A stretch of DNA of 64,000 nucleotides from Salticus scenicus (Eukaryota > Arthropoda > Arachnida > Araneae > Salticidae): positions 3,725,436-3,789,435 of the forward strand of contig OZ005662.1 in the NCBI GenBank assembly GCA_963930645.1. The letters are read 5' to 3'. Positions 10,381 to 20,950 of this stretch are shown here, in pieces. The translations under genes were made by a program, and so were the position numbers. How positions within the stretch are numbered: the stretch's first letter is position 1; every line of letters starts with the position of its first letter. The notes beneath the pieces are model-generated. The model was not told the DNA's origin and ran no database searches. It saw nothing but the letters and a program-made list of their open reading frames with translations.

Positions 10381-10988
10381 TTTTGCTTGGAGAGATCATG
10401 GAAGCTTAGAAATGAACGATAGGATTGCTCTTTTGTCCAGAGCTATGTCTCTGATCCTGAGATCTTGGTTAAACTCTAGTTTTCCGTACTTAGCAGGGAA
10501 AAAATGACTCAAGCAAAGAAACTTTTATTTTCACTCCAAGACTACAAATGAAAACTCCAAAACTATCCCAGCAGCGAAAGTATTGCATTGCTCGTACAAC
10601 GGGCGTACTCACTGGTGGTAGGGGGAGAACTGCTGTACCCATTTTTCGGATGGCATAGTAATTCAGAAATCGTGGAAGTGGCTCAAAAAATTTCATTTTA
10701 TAAATTACTTAAAATTTTCTTTAAAAAAATATAAAAAAAATCAATTAATATCTAAATATTATTTAAATTTTCATTAATTATCAATATTTAATACAAAGAC
10801 ATCACTAATAAACTACATTTACAAGACTTAAATTTGGTTTTGAAAGAATGATTCTTTTATAGTGCATTAAAAGGAATATACAGGATATCCAATAGGTGGG
10901 GAGCCGGAGGGGAAAGCCCTTCCCTTTCCTACGTCCCTCGGTCGACCACGTTTTTTGTTAAAACTATTACATGATAAAATAGAACATT
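10381..10988. other. AT-rich spacer before the BEL/Pao element
   Basis: No conserved protein was recognised on either strand. GGGAAAGCCCTTCCCTTTCC near 10911 is an imperfect palindrome of unknown origin. Confidence 0.5.
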
Positions 10989-11229
10989 TGTCAAGGCCAT
11001 GGTGCTTTTTACAATTTCATTTATTTACTTTTGAGTGGCAACGGAGGTTTTTTTGTTTCTAGGTTTTGTGTTCGAATGTAAAAAATTGTCCGATGCAAAA
11101 AGTTTGAATTCTGTGATGTTTTTCCCTTTTGAATAAACCTTTTTTTCTGAGTTTGCATTTACAGTCCTTTGATATGCTGATAGCATAATAGATATTCTTT
11201 ATTAAAAAAGGAATAACGTAAAATTTTTG
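10989..11229 (+). repeat. 5' LTR of the BEL/Pao element
   Basis: It begins TGTCAAGGCC. The shared sequence with the 3' LTR runs to AAATTTTTG, although the last one or two bases may belong to the primer-binding site. It contains GAATAAAC (about 11131), which could act as a poly(A) signal. By reading base against base I found no difference from the 3' LTR. Confidence 0.93.
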
Positions 11230-11270
11230 GTACCCTCGGCGGGACTGTAAATGCACAGTTAATTGTGAGT

Positions 11271-12155
11271 ATGGCTAATTTAGAAAATTTGAAAAAGGCT
11301 AAAAAGGCTGAAAGAGCCGCTTTCTCGAAAGCATATAATAAAGTTGAAGAATTGATAGCCTCACAAGATGTTGACCTTGCGGAACTGGAATCCGAATTAA
11401 GTGTTTTTAAATCGAAAGTTGATCGCCTGGAAGTAACGCATGCAAGTATTCTTGAAGTTCTCTCTGAAAAAGAATTTGACACAGAATTTGAAATAATTGA
11501 GGATTATCGAGATAAAGCAATAAGAATTGAAACAAAAGTAAGAAGAATAATTGATACTCATCAAACTGTAAGTACTGCTTTTAGTCCAATTCAGAGTGAA
11601 TCTGTTATTGTTAATTCTGTAGAAAATATTAATGAGAAAAGAAGGTTTAAATTACCTAGAATAGAATTACGACGGTTTGATGGTAATGTTAAAGAATGGC
11701 TTTATTTTTGGAGCCAATTTGAAAAAATTCATAACGATTCTACTATAGTTAATTCTGATAAATTTCAGTATCTATTACAAGCTACTGTTGAAGGATCACG
11801 AGCTAGAGAGGTTATTGAAAGTTTTCCGCCAACTGGCGATAATTATATAAAAGCAATTGATTGTTTGAAAACCCGTTTCGGTCGTGATGAATTACAAATT
11901 GAAATTTATATTAGAGAATTGTTAAAATTAGTTTTGAAGAATGCCAATTCAAAATTTTGTTCAAACAATTTATGTGTACTGTATGATAATCTCGAACAGC
12001 AAATTCGTGCACTGGAAACACTTGGTGTTACAACTGATAAATGTGCAGCATTACTTTATCCGTTGGTTGAATCATGTATGCCTGAAGATTTCCTTAGAGC
12101 TTGGCAGAGAAGCTCACATTTTGATCATGGTAATGATCCAAAAAAAAAGGCTTGA
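11271..12155 (+). CDS. BEL/Pao gag, N-terminal part (frameshifted)
   Basis: Gag forms the particle that packages the element's RNA. The first ATG in frame is at 11271. The protein starts with a lysine-rich coiled-coil-like region and continues through the conserved PRIELRRFDGNVKEWLYFW segment (near residue 130) typical of the BEL/Pao gag domain (DUF1759 type). The frame breaks at an A-run near 12139-12147. The natural continuation (RLDSLLAFLK) is in another frame, so this ends in three unrelated residues. The frameshift could be mutation, sequencing error in a homopolymer, or less likely programmed slippage. Confidence 0.85.
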   Translation: MANLENLKKAKKAERAAFSKAYNKVEELIASQDVDLAELESELSVFKSKVDRLEVTHASILEVLSEKEFDTEFEIIEDYRDKAIRIETKVRRIIDTHQTVSTAFSPIQSESVIVNSVENINEKRRFKLPRIELRRFDGNVKEWLYFWSQFEKIHNDSTIVNSDKFQYLLQATVEGSRAREVIESFPPTGDNYIKAIDCLKTRFGRDELQIEIYIRELLKLVLKNANSKFCSNNLCVLYDNLEQQIRALETLGVTTDKCAALLYPLVESCMPEDFLRAWQRSSHFDHGNDPKKKA

Positions 12156-13050
12156 CAGTTTGTTAGCCTTTTTAAAAACGGAAGTAGAATCTGAGGAAAG
12201 AATTAACTTAGCTATGGCTGGTTTTGATTTGAAGGATTCTTCTTGTAAAGGGAATAAAGAAAACAGAGGAAAAATTTGTACTGCTGCTAGTTTGTTAACT
12301 ACTAATGCACGTGCAGAGAAGTTGTGCACTTTCTGCAACGGAAAACATGAATCGACGAATTGCTTTAAAGCACGAAAAATGTCATATAATGAAAAAATAA
12401 AAATTTTAAAGGATAAAGGTTATTGTTTTAGATGTTTAAAAGTTGGCCATAAGGCAGAAAAATGCCGATGTTTTGTGAAATGTACTATTTGTAACCGAAC
12501 ACATTTTGCTATTATGTGTACAGAATCAAACAAAAGTGTAAATAAGTCTACATCAAATAATCCGGAAAAGGAAATTAAAGAGCAGAATAAATCTGTGAAT
12601 TTGGCAACCATATCCAAATCTCCCCAAGTTTTGCTGCAAACTTTGAAAGTTAATTTAAAATATAAGAACAGTACTTTAGTCGTGAGAGCACTGTATGATT
12701 CCGGATCTCAAAAATCGTACGTTAGAAGAGAAATAGCATCTAAATTAAATTTGAAACCTTTGCGTCAGCAACGTTTGTCTCATTCACTTTTTGGAGGTGA
12801 AAAGAGCAACAACGAACTTCATAATGTATATAAAATTGAACTTGGAAGCTTAAATGGAAATTTTTACTGCAATTTTGATGTAGTTGATCAAGAAACTATT
12901 TGCGATGATGTTCCATCTGTTTCGTGTGGCCCATGGATTGATGAATTAAGATCTATGAATATACACATTTTTGATACAGAAGATAATTCGGGTCCAATTG
13001 ATGTTCTCATTGGAGCAGATGTTGCTGGTAGACTTTTTACTGGAAAGTGA
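12148..13050 (+). CDS. BEL/Pao gag zinc knuckles and aspartic protease
   Basis: This is the continuation of gag in a shifted frame. Three cysteine-histidine knuckles are visible: CTFCNGKHESTNC, CFRCLKVGHKAEKC and CTICNRTHFAIMC, which bind nucleic acid. They are followed by a retropepsin-like protease with LYDSGSQKSYV (D-S-G active site) and the VLIGAD motif. A TGA at 13048-13050 interrupts the frame, which then continues in register into the reverse transcriptase. The upstream boundary is placed after the frameshift, so there is no start codon of its own. Confidence 0.85.
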   Translation, partial: RLDSLLAFLKTEVESEERINLAMAGFDLKDSSCKGNKENRGKICTAASLLTTNARAEKLCTFCNGKHESTNCFKARKMSYNEKIKILKDKGYCFRCLKVGHKAEKCRCFVKCTICNRTHFAIMCTESNKSVNKSTSNNPEKEIKEQNKSVNLATISKSPQVLLQTLKVNLKYKNSTLVVRALYDSGSQKSYVRREIASKLNLKPLRQQRLSHSLFGGEKSNNELHNVYKIELGSLNGNFYCNFDVVDQETICDDVPSVSCGPWIDELRSMNIHIFDTEDNSGPIDVLIGADVAGRLFTGK

Positions 13051-15606
13051 AAAGTTCTATCTAGTGGGCTAGTAGCTGTGGAATCCTATCTGGGATGGAC
13101 ACTTATGGGGAAAACCAATTCACCTTCTGTAAAAGAAGATACTACCATGATGGTAATTTCCTTGTTTGTTAGAAAAGCAACTATTTCCGATCTTTTTAGT
13201 TTGGAAGTTTTAGGAATCAGGGATCCTGTCGAAATGAAGAGCAAAAAAGAAAACGAGCATTTGACCAAGCTATATTTTGAAGAAACATTAAGAATTAATG
13301 AAGATGGAAGATATGAAATTGCTCTTCCATGGAAAGAGGATCATCTTCCCCTACCCACCAATAAAGAACTAGCCATGAAAAGATTAATAACATCAACTAG
13401 AAAATTACATCAAGAAAATTTGTACATAGCTTATGATAATGTGTTTAAGGAATGGGCTTCATTAGGTATAATTGAAGATGACCCAATCCAATCCTCATCT
13501 CACCCTTTTGAACATTACTTACCTCATAGACCTGTTGTGAAACAACATGGAACTACGAAAGTGCGTCCAGTTTTTGATGCATCTGCAAGACAAGTCGAAT
13601 CACCGTCATTGAATCAATGTTTAGAATCTGGACCTAACTTATTAGAATTAATCCCTGATCTCCTTCTTAGATTTAGAGAACATAAATATGGAATCGTTGC
13701 TGACATCGAAAAAGCATTTCTACAGATAAGTGTACGACCAGAAGATAGAAATTACCTTAAGTTTTTTTGGTGGAATGAAAAAGAAAATAACGATCCTAAG
13801 ATAATGCGGCATTCTCGTGTGGTGTTTGGTGTGAAAAGTAGCCCTTTTCTTTTAGGAGCTGTGTTAGAGCATCATTTGAAAAAATATCTGAATAGTTCAA
13901 AATATAATCAAAAATATGTTGAGATTATTCTTCGAAGTTTTTATGTAGATGATCTAGTTACAAGTTTAAATAACAAATCAGAAATATTGCCATTTGTTGA
14001 ACAGTCTCGTCACATTTTGACTGAAGGAAAATTCAATTTAAGAGGATGGAAGTATACAGGAGATGAAGATTCAGAACAGGTTACTTCTGTTTTAGGATTG
14101 TTTTGGAATCGCAGAAAAGACGAACTGAAGATCAATTTGGATTGCTTGAATACATACAGACTTGAAACTGTATCGAAGAGAGTAATTCTTTCTGTTGCGC
14201 AAAGAGTTTTTGACCCAATTGGGTTTTTATGCCCTGTCCTCTTAGTTCCCAAGCTAATATTACAAAAAATGTGGAAAGACAATATCCCGTGGGATAAGGA
14301 AGTTGAAGATAGTATGAGACAAGAATTTGTAAGATGGTTTGAAGGTTTGAATATCTTGAAGAATTTGACTATTGTTCGTTGTTTTTTTCCTGATGTAACA
14401 AGTCAATATAGCATTAGCATTCATACGTTTTGCGATGCTAGTCAATTTGTTTACGCAGCAGCTGTTTTCATTCGCATCGAACATGCTGATGTCTATGTAA
14501 CTCTTTTGGCAGCGAAATCAAGGGTTGCCCCAGTTAAACCCATCACTATTCCTCGTCTCGAATTACTAGCTGCAACGGTGGGAGCTCGATTATGTAAATC
14601 CGTACTCAGTGCACTCCAGTGGGAAGGTATTGAACAACATTTCTGGACAGATTCAACTACTGTATTGAGCTGGATTCAGCGTGAAGGAAATTGGGCTGTT
14701 TTTGTCAATAATAGAATACGAGAGATCAGAAAATTAACTGATTCTACCCTTTGGAAACATCTTCCTGGAGCTCAAAATCCAGCCGACTTGCCTTCAAGGG
14801 GGTGCTCTGCCCAACAACTCTCAGACAGTAAATGGTGGGAGGGACCTACTTGGCTTCGAGAAACTAAAGATAAATGGCCTGTCACCGAACCCATTTTCGA
14901 TGAACAAGCTATTCTAAAAGAAAGAAGAAAAACGAGCCCAACATCCAATAGCTTGCCTATCATTTGTTTTTTGAATCAAACTGAAAATAATAAATGCAGC
15001 AATCAAAAACCTGAAGAAGAAGAGCATTTGAATAGAAATAGTTCAGGTTGGTACTATTTTTATTTTTCGAGTTATGATAAAATGCTAAGAATGGTTGCCT
15101 GGATGCAAAGATTCGTTTTCAACTGTAGAAATTCAACTTCACGAATCATTGGTGAGTTATCATATAGAGAAATAAAATGTGCAGAACTAAAGATAATCAA
15201 GATGATACAAGACGAATATTTTGCTTCTGACGTCAATAGGAAAAAACTGAATTCTTTAATATCGTACCAAGATGGAGAAGGGATTTTTAGAGTGAAAACG
15301 AGAATAGCGTATCGAAAAGATTCAGAAGATTTTAAAAACCCTATCATCTTACCATCACGTCACCAAGTCGTCGAGAGGCTCATAATTACTGAACATAAAA
15401 AGAATTCGCATGCAGGATCACAAATATTGTTAAATATTTTGCGTGAACACTATTGGATTTTAAATGCAAGGAAAACTGTTCGGTCAATATTGTCCAAATG
15501 TGTTATTTGTTTGAGACATGCAAAAAGAAGTGTGATCACCCTATTGCATCACTGCCAGAAAATAGAGTCAACGATCGCTGCAGGGAAACAAAACATAAAA
15601 TTGTGA
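13051..15606 (+). CDS. BEL/Pao reverse transcriptase, RNase H and integrase zinc domain
   Basis: The frame is continuous with the protease frame after the TGA, so the polyprotein is interrupted rather than newly started. RT motifs are TKVRPVFDASAR and the catalytic FYVDDLV (about 290 codons in). RNase H is shown by TFCDASQFVYAAAV, IPRLELLAATVGARL and FWTDSTTVLSWI (conserved acidic residues), then HLPGAQNPADLPSRG. The C-terminal part enters the H2C2 zinc-binding domain of integrase (HAG...YWIL...CVICLRH). After that the frame is wrong (shift near 15530) and ends at 15606. RT and RNase H look intact, integrase is not. Confidence 0.9.
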   Translation, partial: KVLSSGLVAVESYLGWTLMGKTNSPSVKEDTTMMVISLFVRKATISDLFSLEVLGIRDPVEMKSKKENEHLTKLYFEETLRINEDGRYEIALPWKEDHLPLPTNKELAMKRLITSTRKLHQENLYIAYDNVFKEWASLGIIEDDPIQSSSHPFEHYLPHRPVVKQHGTTKVRPVFDASARQVESPSLNQCLESGPNLLELIPDLLLRFREHKYGIVADIEKAFLQISVRPEDRNYLKFFWWNEKENNDPKIMRHSRVVFGVKSSPFLLGAVLEHHLKKYLNSSKYNQKYVEIILRSFYVDDLVTSLNNKSEILPFVEQSRHILTEGKFNLRGWKYTGDEDSEQVTSVLGLFWNRRKDELKINLDCLNTYRLETVSKRVILSVAQRVFDPIGFLCPVLLVPKLILQKMWKDNIPWDKEVEDSMRQEFVRWFEGLNILKNLTIVRCFFPDVTSQYSISIHTFCDASQFVYAAAVFIRIEHADVYVTLLAAKSRVAPVKPITIPRLELLAATVGARLCKSVLSALQWEGIEQHFWTDSTTVLSWIQREGNWAVFVNNRIREIRKLTDSTLWKHLPGAQNPADLPSRGCSAQQLSDSKWWEGPTWLRETKDKWPVTEPIFDEQAILKERRKTSPTSNSLPIICFLNQTENNKCSNQKPEEEEHLNRNSSGWYYFYFSSYDKMLRMVAWMQRFVFNCRNSTSRIIGELSYREIKCAELKIIKMIQDEYFASDVNRKKLNSLISYQDGEGIFRVKTRIAYRKDSEDFKNPIILPSRHQVVERLIITEHKKNSHAGSQILLNILREHYWILNARKTVRSILSKCVICLRHAKRSVITLLHHCQKIESTIAAGKQNIKL

Positions 15607-15710
15607 ACAATGAAGGTTTTTGTGGAACTCAAAACAATGAGACAGCATCTGTTACTTTAAAAACTAGAAGTGGGAGAGTGGTTAAACCTCCTCTAAAATT
15701 GGACTTATAA
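15530..15710 (+). pseudogene. BEL/Pao integrase remnant with catalytic core deleted
   Basis: In the shifted frame the residues HPIASLPENRVNDR follow the zinc domain as in other Pao integrases. They pass within about 35 codons to the C-terminal signature TRSGRVVKPPLKL and the stop at 15710. The intervening DDE core, normally roughly 250 or more residues, is absent. The element therefore cannot integrate by itself. Confidence 0.8.
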
Positions 15711-15862
15711 AACTTTATTTATCTTCTGAACTTTAAAATTGTTGTGAAAGTCCTTGAAATATCAAGTAGAAATGTGTTGTTTTATTGTATTTTGAAATTT
15801 TTATTTTATTATTTGTTTTGTTATATAGTTAAGTTGCCTTCCGCCAACTTAAGGTGGGAGGA

Positions 15863-16103
15863 TGTCAAGGCCATGGTGCTTTTTACAATTTCATTTATTT
15901 ACTTTTGAGTGGCAACGGAGGTTTTTTTGTTTCTAGGTTTTGTGTTCGAATGTAAAAAATTGTCCGATGCAAAAAGTTTGAATTCTGTGATGTTTTTCCC
16001 TTTTGAATAAACCTTTTTTTCTGAGTTTGCATTTACAGTCCTTTGATATGCTGATAGCATAATAGATATTCTTTATTAAAAAAGGAATAACGTAAAATTT
16101 TTG
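15863..16103 (+). repeat. 3' LTR of the BEL/Pao element
   Basis: It has the same length (241 bp) and, as far as I can read, the same sequence as the 5' LTR. It is preceded directly by the polypurine tract. The following host sequence starts TGTTCACAATGG. Confidence 0.93.
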
Positions 16104-16299
16104 TGTTCACAATGGATGAGCTTTTCATTACTTAGTAGTTTTCAAATATTTTCTATATTTTAGTTTCAAATTTAAGTTATTTATTTATTTATTTGAAGTA
16201 TAAAAGAGAAAATAAATTACAAACTTTCTTTTCTTCATTGCGGTAAAAAATCCCAGATCATTGCCAATAGCTAACTAAGCAGCTCTGGTGAGAGATTAA

Positions 16300-16515
16300 C
16301 CCCCACATTCAGATGTCCGCTGTTAAGGATCCTTAACTAAAGATCTTTAAAAAGATGCATTTTCATTGGTCAATCAAAATGTAAACAATCTTTATTTCCG
16401 ACTTTCCTTAAAATAGAAATTCAGATGTCCGTTTAAAGATCTTTAACTTTAAGGATCCTTAAATTCTTAAGGATAGCTCTACACCTCTCCTTAAACTTAA
16501 AGATCGGCAGCCATC
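16300..16515. repeat. cluster of AAGGATCCTT and AAAGATCTTT palindromes
   Basis: TTAAGGATCCTTAA followed by AAAGATCTTTAA (16323-16352) is mirrored by TTAAAGATCTTTAA followed by AAGGATCCTTAA (about 16432-16470). CAGATGTCCG occurs twice in the same orientation (near 16312 and 16422). The arrangement suggests a small inverted-repeat element, but no ends could be fixed. Confidence 0.5.
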
Positions 16516-16866
16516 TTGTTTTTCTGTGTGTGATGATTTTGCATTATTTTTATCATTTTTTTTTTTTTTTTCGAATAAAGTAAGTAATAAAGTATTTTTC
16601 TCAAGTCCTTACTTATATTGTCCTTCTGTATGAGATATAGATGCATTTGTACTGCCTTATTAATAAAACAATTTTGATTTTTTTCGTATGCACTGCGAAC
16701 GCGAACAAGGCTTATCTCGCATGGCTTATCTATCCGCGTTTGTAATGATCGATAGACGGCGCTTTGTGAACACTGCAGTTGTTAGTAAACATTAGCCACG
16801 TGTGTTCCAATAGTGTTCTTGTTATTCTACTTAATATTCGTACTATAATTTCTCCGCCATTACATT

Positions 16867-17085
16867 ATGGAAAATTGATTGCTTTTGGAAAAAATACTTC
16901 AGTTTATTCAAAGTTCGATTCGGAAGTAGATTTTAAATGAAGTTGAACAAATATTAGTTTCAAATCATCTGATTAATTCTTTACTTCCATTAGCCGAAGC
17001 AACTGAAATTTTAAATTCGTCATTTGGAAATAAATGGAAGCTCAATTCTGGATTTCTTGATGCTTTGGATTTACACTGTGGCACA
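16867..17085 (+). pseudogene. possible decayed coding fragment, unrecognised
   Basis: From the ATG at 16867 one frame runs about 73 codons to CGTQK with two in-frame stops (near 16876 and 16933). The longest clean stretch encodes ILVSNHLINSLLPLAEATEI and continues about 25 residues to a GT-containing position. Its composition is more protein-like than its flanks, but I do not recognise the family. It may be chance. Confidence 0.15.
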
Positions 17086-17344
17086 CAAAAGTATGTGTTA
17101 TCTTTTTTACCGTATTTATTCATTTTTATTCAATAAATATATGTGAAACTAAACATCGGCTAGCAATGGCGGCTATATGGAATTCGAATTAAACCATGTT
17201 TATTGTAATTTCACCGTAGCCCACCAGAGGGCGAGCATTTCATTACAATCGCGGATAGTTAAAAGTAAATAGTTGTCATTCCGTTCAAAAACGATTTCAT
17301 TTTTCATTTCTTTCAATGGGCTACCGGTACCGTATAATAGGATG

Positions 17345-17815
17345 AAACCGTATGGTTATTTAAATAGTAAATTTCATAATAACAGGCTCATTATTATAAG
17401 ATATCGCTTCAGTTAAGATACTGATGCAATAACATTATTGTTTACGTTTAATCGGTTTCATGAAAGTTTGAAATATAGAAAGTATTCATTTGACTGTAGG
17501 TACCGTTTACTTATTATTATTAAGGAGCATTGTTATTTAAATAGTCATTTCCATAATAACATGCTCATTATTATAAGATATTGCTTCAGTTAAGATCCTG
17601 ATGCAAAAAGATTATAGTTTACGTTTAATCTGTTTCATGGAAGTATGAAATATAGAAAGTATTCATTTGACTGTAGCTACTGTTTACTTATTATTAAATA
17701 GCGTGGTTATTTAAATATCAATTTCATAATATGCTCATTATTATAAGGTATTGCTTCAGTTAAGATCCTATGATACAATAATATTATTACTGTTTACGTT
17801 TAATCTTCCATCTTT
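17345..17815. repeat. ~178-bp tandem repeat, three units
   Basis: Units start near 17352, 17530 and 17703. Each runs from GGTTATTTAAATA through CATAATA..TGCTCATTATTATAAG, TTGCTTCAGTTAAGATCCT and GTTTACGTTTAATC to AAATATAGAAAGTATTCATT. The third unit is truncated. Confidence 0.85.
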
Positions 17816-17819
17816 TGTA

Positions 17820-17887
17820 ATGTATAAATTTAATGTGTGACTGATTTTATTGAGTGATATTTCTGCAGTGAATAACCACATGAACAG

Positions 17888-17918
<31 letters not shown>

Positions 17919-18470
17919 GAGAAAAGATAAAAAGACCTGAAAACATTTCAATTTTTAACTATCATGATAATGGTAGTAAGTTTATATTTGTTAAAAGAAG
18001 TATACTTTCCCACACCATGCAGATTTTCACTTAAAATTTTTGAATTTATATATGCAATTATTCAAAATTTTGTTATGTTCATATTGAACAAGAATGTAAA
18101 TAAATGCTATTTTCATCTGTTTGATATGTTTCTGATTCCAAAATAAGTGAAGTGCGGGTTATTAAATTACAGATACGAAAATTTTATATCTTTTATGAAA
18201 ACACTTATTCATAAGATTTATTATAAATTTGTAAGATATACGTGAATATATTTTTATGTAGTTATCTATGATAAATATTTTTATTACCTATACTATGAAT
18301 TTCATGACTGTAAAAATTTTTAAGCATAATTTCATTTGTATAGTTAATAATAAAAATTTATACTAACACTCATTTAAGACATTCTCAGAAGAAATAAATA
18401 GAATTTTTAAAAATAATATTCATATCACATATGACGGTATGGAAAAGAAACTGATTATTAGAATAGAAGA
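17820..18470. other. AT-rich spacer with a long T-run
   Basis: It holds a ~30-base poly-T tract near 17890-17919, possibly the tail of a retroposed sequence in minus orientation, although no matching body was recognised. A 60-codon frame (17964-18143) shows no known domain. Confidence 0.4.
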
Positions 18471-18474
18471 AGAT

Positions 18475-19085
18475 GCTACCTGAGCCAGAGGAAGTCGAGA
18501 ATATCATCAGTCACGCTAGCTGGTAGAATTTTGCAATGTATTAAATTTTATTACTTTATGCCTTGCAAGATGACTACTTGCTGGCTTTAAAATGAAGAAT
18601 GTGCTGTCCTTAAAACAGAGATGGTAATCAAGAGCTAATTAAGGTATGTACTCCATTCAGCATTTTTAAAATATGTAATTAATTATATAAGTTTCATCAC
18701 ATAAGTTGTGCTTTTTATTTTTAGTTATTCATAGATTTATTTAGGGACCTGTGTGCATACTTAAAGTCTCTTTATTACCTAGTATACTTTCTATTTTAAA
18801 TTTTGTAATTACTGTATGTATGAATATCTGAATAACTTTCATACGTGGAGGAAGCGAAATTCAACTTGGACATTCATGCTAGCTAGTATAAATTTGGAAG
18901 GCATGTAATGTTTTACTACCACGCCATCCAAGATGACTACTTGCTGGCATTTAAAAGAAGAATGTTGAGAATTCGATGTTGATGAAAATCAAAATAAATA
19001 AAGGTATGTATTCTGCATTTTTATAAAATTATGTAATTATAAAAGCTGGCTCACATGTTCTGAATTATTCTTTTTATTTTTGCTT
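18475..19085. repeat. ~370-bp diverged direct repeat, two units
   Basis: Both units share GAGGAAG, CATGCTAGCTRGTA, AAGATGACTACTTGCTGGC.TTTAAAA, AAGAATGT, AARGTATGTA and a T-rich end (CTTTTTATTTTTAG and TTCTTTTTATTTTTG). The order is exon-like (a purine-rich block, a GTATGTA donor-like word, a T-rich AG), but no conserved frame crosses both copies. Confidence 0.55.
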
Positions 19086-19479
19086 TGCATATTTAAAATA
19101 TAACTTACTCTGTGTATTAGTTATTTCAATTTAAAATTCATGTGTGTATATATACTATATATATTTAACAGGTGTGTTATGTATTGCAATAACATAAGAA
19201 TATAATTGTCAAAGGAAAAAAAAATATATATATATTTATTCATGATTTTGTTTTGTTGTCGATTGTGAAGAATTTCTTCTCAGTACAAACCTAATGCTAC
19301 ATCCAAACAAAAATACTAAATAAAAGATAAAGATTTTAAAATATTCGGTAAAACCTTTAATAAAGAAAAAAATATATATATACGCATATGTATGTACTAC
19401 ATTATTATTATTATTTCTAAAGCTATTTTTCATAAAAGGTTAAAAGTGAGTATTTTAACATATTTTTATTTTCTCTTAC

Positions 19480-19830
19480 CCATAGGGTCGAGAAAGTATT
19501 GTTTTAGGGTCAAATTTTCAAACGTGAGTTTTTGTTATGTTTACATGTTCTCAGGTGCCCTGAATACGAAAATCATGTTTTTAGCGAATGGTTTGTGTGT
19601 CTGTTATCAGCATATCTCAAGAACAAATAGTAGCAGAAATTCCAAACTCGGTATTCTAAATGTGCATCATATAGGGATGCTGCAGTAAGCTTTTTGTTGA
19701 GATGAAGCAAATGGTTCATGTACAGGGACACTCAAAAGTATTCAAATACATTATGTCTATGGGGGAAATTGCAGGTAAGTAGAGTTTAACATCTATAGAC
19801 TGCACTAAACCAAATGAAACAAATATATAT
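19480..19830. repeat. dispersed repeat, copy 2 (first copy at 9257-9710)
   Basis: It shares the word order described for the copy at 9.3 kb, including GCAAATGGTTCATGTACAGG and ACATTATGTCTATGG. It is shorter and lacks the duplicated left-end subrepeat. Confidence 0.7.
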
Positions 19831-20109
19831 ATTTTTTGTTATTAAGATATTCAACTGGGAAAATTTTTTTGTGTATGTAGGAGCGGGGAGAAGCCCCCTC
19901 CCCTTGAGGGGAGTAAATTTTCATGATGGGTATCTTTCAAAAGAGCTCGCCAATACCTTTAAAACGAATGGTTGAACCATCGATCTGCGATAATCTATAA
20001 TAATAAAAGGAAAGGTTTGTCTGAAAATGTATGAATAAACAAAAAAATTACATTTTTATTGGGAATTATATTTATCACGACTCATGTGACCAAAACACAA
20101 TGTAAGATT

Positions 20110-20950
20110 AAGTTTTGTTTTAAATTTTCAGTATTTTAAATTGAGATATACTGTTGAAATTTCATAATATTTGATTTTAACGCCCGATAATTCAATTGTG
20201 AATATTTTTGGAAGTGTAGAATTATTAGGAAGGGCTTGAGGAGGGGTAGGGGCAAAAAAAGAAAAATGAGTTACAGCGTTTGAAATTGGTATTATTAGGT
20301 TTTAAGGCAAGATAAATCGATTGTGGATATTTTCAAGTGTAAAATTATTAGAAGGGACAGAAAGGGGGGGGAGGCAAAAATGTATAAACATGAGTTTAAC
20401 TCGCTCTGATCCGGAACAAAATTCGAGTTTCTGTTGTTTGGCTGGTGCTGCCATCTTTCACCAGCTTATGGAGCTAGAAGTCGTACTTCCTCCCTATGAG
20501 GCGCTCCTAATAACGGAAGACGAAACCCTCATGCCTTAAAATAATTCCGGTAGTTCCACTACCGGTGCTCGGAGTTTCCGAGTGGCACACGACAACAACA
20601 ACAGGAACGGTTGTTTCAGAGAAAATGACGGAAAATCCAGAATGCTTTTATTCTTTTATATTTTGCAGAGTTTCGAATTCTGATACTCCGTTCACATTTC
20701 ATACTACGGATTTTTAACAGTATTTAGCCCAGAATTACGTAAGTTTTGGAGAAAACCACAAAAAAGCCAGACATAAATCGTTTTATCATTTTTGTATCTC
20801 AGCTTCTAATTCGCATAATTTCAAAAATAATATGTCATTTTAAAACTTATTTGAATTGAATTTCAAGAGTAGATGCCACAAATCTCTGTCGCCTTAAATT
20901 AATCGACTATCATATGTAATGGAATTTGAAATTTCACATGATTTACATGT
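20110..20950. repeat. dispersed repeat family R, inverted relative to the copy at 63.4-64.0 kb
   Basis: Words such as ATTTCATAATATTTGATTTTAACGCCCGATAATTC, shortened here to TTAACGCCCGATAATTC, and AAATTGGTATTATTAGGTTT appear as reverse complements near 63.8-64.0 kb. The part from 20600 on (TTACGTAAGTTTTGGAGAAAA, then ATTTCAAGAGTAGATGCCAC) matches 63.42-63.72 kb inverted. It runs into the assembly gap. Confidence 0.7.

Larger units (their letters stand above)
10989..16103 (+). mobile_element. BEL/Pao LTR retrotransposon, structurally complete ends, defective interior
   Basis: Two 241-bp LTRs bound 4.6 kb encoding gag, aspartic protease, reverse transcriptase, RNase H and the start of integrase, in the BEL/Pao order. 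A candidate primer-binding site starts TGGTACCCTCGG at 11228 and a polypurine tract AAGGTGGGAGGA lies at 15851-15862. Defects seen are a frameshift in gag (A-run near 12139), an in-frame TGA at 13048, a frameshift near 15530, and loss of the integrase catalytic core. No matching target duplication was found at the ends (ACATT on the left, TGTTC on the right). Confidence 0.92.

Noticed and set aside
20321..20539. 72-codon frame with the peptide MELEVVLPPYEALLIT
   Set aside because: It falls in dispersed repeat family R and has no counterpart in known proteins that I recognise.
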